From Hymenobacter sp. (lineage in GTDB: Bacteria > Bacteroidota > Bacteroidia > Cytophagales > Hymenobacteraceae): a stretch of DNA of 7,823 nucleotides. A program made the position numbers and the translations under genes. This document shows positions 5,264-7,823 of this stretch, one piece after another (positions within the stretch are counted from its first letter, which is position 1; the number at the start of each line of letters is the position of its first letter). The notes beneath the pieces are model-generated. The model worked only from the letters and a program-made list of their open reading frames with translations, had not been told where the DNA came from and did not search any database. The stretch is from NCBI GenBank assembly GCA_025362615.1, contig JANYFQ010000321.1, positions 1 through 7,823 on the forward strand. The letters are read 5' to 3'.

Positions 5264-7099
5264 CTACTCCACCGCCAGTCGGGCGCTTTGTGTGCCGGCC
5301 CGCACCACGTACACGCCCGCCGCCAGCCCGGCGGGCAAGCGCAGGCGGGCCGTGCCGGCAGCGTCGGCCGGGGCGGCGGCCACTTGGCGGCCCAGCGCAT
5401 CCAGCACCGCCACGGCGGCCCCGGCCGGTGCCCCGCCCACGGTGAGGGCGGCGCGGGCCGGGTTGGGGGAAAGGGTGAGGGCGGGCAGGGCTAGGTTTGA
5501 AGGGCGAGTGCTGCTGACGAAGGTGGTGGGCAGGCGGGCCAGGAAGTTGAGGGCGATGCGTACGCTGCTGCTGAGAGTTATGCTACCGAAAGTGGCTGGC
5601 GGGTTTACACCGCCTACAGCGTATACGCCCGCACGACTGACGGCAAGGCCCTGGCCCGCATCAATGCCCGCGCCACCACCGCTTATGGCCCAGGCATCGG
5701 CGAAAGAACTCGTGGCCGGGGTGCTGCCCGTACTTGTATCCACGTACTTGGCTACAAATACGTCGTCGTCGCCCGCTCCGGTCAGCGCTTGCCCAGCGAT
5801 GCTAGTATTGCGGTTGCTGAAGAAGGTGCCAGTCACGTACACGTCGGTGCCGCTGACGGCAATACCCCGGCCATAGTCGCTGTCTGTGCCGCCGCCGCTC
5901 GTGGCCCAGGCGTTGGCAAAGCTGCTCGTGGCCGGGGTATTGCCCGTACTTGTGTCCACGTACTTGGCCACGAACAAGTCGAACAACCCTACCCCGACCA
6001 ACGCTTGCCCGGCGATACGGGTACCGGTGCGGCTGTAGAAATTACCTGTGACAAATACACCCGTGCCGCTGACTGCGATGCCCTGGCCCACGTCGCTGGC
6101 CGTGCCGCCGCCGCTCGTGGCCCAGGCATTGGCGAAGGAACTCGTGGCCGGGGTGCTGCCCGTGCTCGTGTCCACGTACTTGGCCACGAACACATCAGCC
6201 CCCCCCGCCCCGACCAGCGCCTGCCCGGCTATGCTGGCGTTACGGTTGCTGTCGAAGGAGCCCGTCACATACACGCCCGCACCGCTGACGGCAATACCGG
6301 TGCCGTAGTCGAAGCCCGTGCCGCCGCCGCTTGTGGCCCAGGCGTTGGTAAAGCTGCTCGTGGCCGGGGTGCTGCCCGTGCTCGTGTCCACGTACTTGGC
6401 CACGAACACGTCCCACCCCCCCGCACCGGGCAGCGCCTGCCCGGCAATGCGGGCATTGGCACCGCTGACAAAGTAGCCTGTCACGTACACGTTCGTGCCG
6501 CTGACGGCGATGCCGTAGCCGATATCGTTGCCGCTACCACCACCGTTTGTGGCCCAAGAGTTGGCAAAGCTGCTTGTGGCCGGGGTGCTGCCCGTGCTCG
6601 TGTCCACGTACTTAGCTACGAACACATCCATGCCTCCTGCCCCGGCCAGCACCTGCCCGGCTATGCTGGCGTTGCCGCTGCTGGCAAAGACACCTGTCAC
6701 GTACACATCCGTGCCGCTGACAGCAATGCTTCGGCCCGCGTCGGTGCCCGTGCCGCCTCCGCGAGTAGCCCATGTGTAGCCCTGGACGTTAGCGTCCCAC
6801 TTTGCTACGAATACATCATAGGTTCCGGCACTTCCGATACTAGTCAAGCGGGTGTTACCGAAACTTACAGTGCCACCGAAAAAACCCGTCACGAACACGT
6901 TGCCGCGAGCATCCACTACAGAGGCATTGATTATTGATGCGCCAGACGTACCGGGCGGGGTACCGCCGCCCTGAGCCAATTCCCAAACCGGAGCCTGGGC
7001 CTGAGCAGCCCCAGCCAGCGCAAGCCCCAAACCGACGCAGCCAAAACGAAGGAAGCGCCCCAGCACGGCCCTGTTTTTCAAGGAGAAGAAGTTTTTCAT
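5264..7099 (-). CDS. secreted SBBP-type repeat protein with T9SS type A sorting domain
   Basis: The 611-residue product begins with a Sec signal peptide (LKNRAVLGRFLRF, then a hydrophobic core, then AGAAQA; cleavage likely after Ala34). Seven units follow, each starting at a GGG (residues 44, 114, 186, 258, 330, 402, 474) with motifs GIAVSGT.VYVTG.F, IAGQAL.GAG and DVFVAKYVD. These resemble SBBP (seven-bladed beta-propeller) repeats. Spacing is 70 residues once and then exactly 72. Units 2-6 share a nearly invariant YVDTSTGSTPATSSF linker, while unit 1 has the shorter WDANVQGYTW and unit 7 is diverged. The C-terminal ~70 residues (LSPNPARAALTV, VLDALGRQVA, LPAGLAAGVYVVR) are a type A T9SS sorting domain, so the protein should cross the outer membrane through the type IX system and be anchored or released. 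Ligand and role are unknown. The gene appears monocistronic with its own promoter and terminator. Confidence 0.93.
   Translation of the reverse strand: MKNFFSLKNRAVLGRFLRFGCVGLGLALAGAAQAQAPVWELAQGGGTPPGTSGASIINASVVDARGNVFVTGFFGGTVSFGNTRLTSIGSAGTYDVFVAKWDANVQGYTWATRGGGTGTDAGRSIAVSGTDVYVTGVFASSGNASIAGQVLAGAGGMDVFVAKYVDTSTGSTPATSSFANSWATNGGGSGNDIGYGIAVSGTNVYVTGYFVSGANARIAGQALPGAGGWDVFVAKYVDTSTGSTPATSSFTNAWATSGGGTGFDYGTGIAVSGAGVYVTGSFDSNRNASIAGQALVGAGGADVFVAKYVDTSTGSTPATSSFANAWATSGGGTASDVGQGIAVSGTGVFVTGNFYSRTGTRIAGQALVGVGLFDLFVAKYVDTSTGNTPATSSFANAWATSGGGTDSDYGRGIAVSGTDVYVTGTFFSNRNTSIAGQALTGAGDDDVFVAKYVDTSTGSTPATSSFADAWAISGGGAGIDAGQGLAVSRAGVYAVGGVNPPATFGSITLSSSVRIALNFLARLPTTFVSSTRPSNLALPALTLSPNPARAALTVGGAPAGAAVAVLDALGRQVAAAPADAAGTARLRLPAGLAAGVYVVRAGTQSARLAVE
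5525..6970 (-). repeat. seven-unit in-gene repeat, 216-bp period
   Basis: The blade repeats are visible at the DNA level. The segment TGCCCGTGCTCGTGTCCACG on the + strand recurs at 216-bp spacing, for example around 6157, 6373 and 6589. Core units 2-6 keep exactly 72 codons, while the first and last units are diverged. Such arrays are prone to recombination and to short-read misassembly. Confidence 0.9.
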
Positions 7100-7155
7100 C
7101 GGTAAATGAGAATGAAAGGCTAAGAAGAAACGGCGCGAGAACCAAAACTTTCACC

Positions 7156-7163
7156 CAAAGATA
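7156..7163 (-). promoter_or_regulatory. putative promoter -7 box TATCTTTG for the T9SS protein gene
   Basis: On the minus strand TATCTTTG is a perfect TAnnTTTG match, 56 nt before the ATG at 7099, giving a leader of about 50 nt. No convincing -33 TTTG lies at the expected distance. It sits between the rny terminator and the gene start, where a promoter is required. Confidence 0.5.
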
Positions 7164-7191
7164 ACGGCCGATAGCAGGCTATGCCCCGCCC

Positions 7192-7225
7192 AAAAAACAG
7201 CCCCCGCAACGCAAGTCACGGGGGC
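7192..7225 (-). terminator. intrinsic terminator of rny
   Basis: GCCCCCG (7200-7206) pairs with CGGGGGC (7219-7225), with two further inner pairs after a 2x2 mismatch. On the minus strand the stem is followed by TG and six T residues (A-run 7192-7197). It begins 26 nt after the rny stop codon and is correctly oriented. Confidence 0.8.
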
Positions 7226-7251
7226 CATTTCAACACAACCAAACCCGCCGC

Positions 7252-7823
7252 TTACTTCGCGTAAGCCACGGCCCGCATCTCCCGAATCACGGTGATTTTA
7301 ATCTGCCCCGGGTACTGCATTTCCTTCTCGATTTTCTGCGAAATCTCGAAGCTCAGTTCCGCCGCGCGTTCGTCGGTCACGTTTTCGGCGTCCACCATCA
7401 CGCGCAGCTCGCGGCCGGCCTGGATGGCGAAGCACTGGTTGACACCCTTGAAGCCGTTGGCGGTTTCTTCGAGCTGCTTGAGGCGCTTGATGTAGCTCTC
7501 CATCATCTCGCGGCGGGCGCCGGGGCGCGAGCCGCTGATGGCATCGCAGGCCTGCACGAGGGGCGAAATCATGGCTGTCATCTCCATCTCGTCGTGGTGG
7601 GCACCGATGGCGTTCACCACGTCGGGGTGTTCCTTGTATTTGCGGGCCATGTCGGCCCCCAGGATGGCGTGGGGCAGTTCGGGTTCTTCGGCGCTCACCT
7701 TGCCGATGTCGTGGAGCAGGCCGGCGCGTTTGGCCTTCTTCACGTCGAGGCCCATTTCGGCGGCCATCGTGGCGCAGAGGTTGGCCACTTCGCGGCTGTG
7801 TTGCAGCAGGTTCTGGCCGTAGC
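7252..7823 (-). CDS. rny: ribonuclease Y, C-terminal part (5' end outside the window)
   Basis: The frame is open to the window edge, so only the last ~190 residues of a protein usually about 520 long are seen. The N-terminal membrane anchor, coiled coil and KH domain lie beyond 7823. Visible from the edge: YGQNLLQHSREVANLCATMAAEMGL, which is the start of the HD domain (first His in QHS), then GLLHDIGK with the HD metal pair, GAHHDE, ACDAISGSRPGARRE, and the conserved C-terminal domain ending GQIKITVIREMRAVAYAK. RNase Y is a membrane-attached endoribonuclease that initiates mRNA decay, with a metal-dependent phosphodiesterase (HD) active site. The stop is TAA at 7252-7254 with a terminator just after it. 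A GTG at 7786-7788 within the HD domain is internal and is not the start. Identification is firm. Confidence 0.96.
   Translation of the reverse strand, partial: YGQNLLQHSREVANLCATMAAEMGLDVKKAKRAGLLHDIGKVSAEEPELPHAILGADMARKYKEHPDVVNAIGAHHDEMEMTAMISPLVQACDAISGSRPGARREMMESYIKRLKQLEETANGFKGVNQCFAIQAGRELRVMVDAENVTDERAAELSFEISQKIEKEMQYPGQIKITVIREMRAVAYAK

Noticed and set aside
5789..6937. Long + strand open frame (382 codons) opposite the repeat protein
   Set aside because: It is the antisense of a stop-poor, GC-rich repeat array. The minus-strand frame has a signal peptide, propeller-like units and a T9SS tail, while this one is a periodic shadow.

Overview
The window looks like chromosomal DNA from a GC-rich Bacteroidota bacterium, most likely Hymenobacter or a close relative (inference; no search was possible). 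Three things support this. Promoter-like sites match the Bacteroidetes -7 box TAnnTTTG and start codons lack clear Shine-Dalgarno sequences. One secreted protein ends in a typical type IX secretion (T9SS) sorting domain. RNase Y and the succinyl-CoA ligase alpha subunit are of ordinary bacterial type.

Layout, left to right. Positions 1-249 hold a non-coding block of degenerate heptamers: a G/T-rich array (consensus NTTNGGT), a short unique spacer, then the inverted C/A-rich array. A perfect 17-bp tandem duplication follows, then a promoter and sucD (+ strand). After a gap with a possible terminator and a second promoter carrying the same TACCTTTG box comes a two-gene operon (+ strand). It encodes an OLD/RecF-like AAA ATPase and, overlapping it by 13 nt, a small protein with a D...ExK motif resembling PD-(D/E)xK nucleases. 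This pair is visibly less GC-rich than its surroundings and is the best candidate for an undescribed (defence-like) system here.

From 3313 onward everything is on the minus strand and converges on the operon: two divergent paralogous lipoproteins of unknown function, a 611-residue secreted repeat protein with seven blade-like units (SBBP type) and a T9SS tail, and the 3' part of rny (RNase Y), whose 5' part lies beyond the window. The secreted protein gene and rny each end in a convincing intrinsic terminator.

The genes do not form one pathway. sucD and rny are housekeeping genes. The lipoprotein pair and the T9SS protein are envelope or secreted accessory proteins. The ATPase/nuclease operon looks like an inserted accessory cassette.
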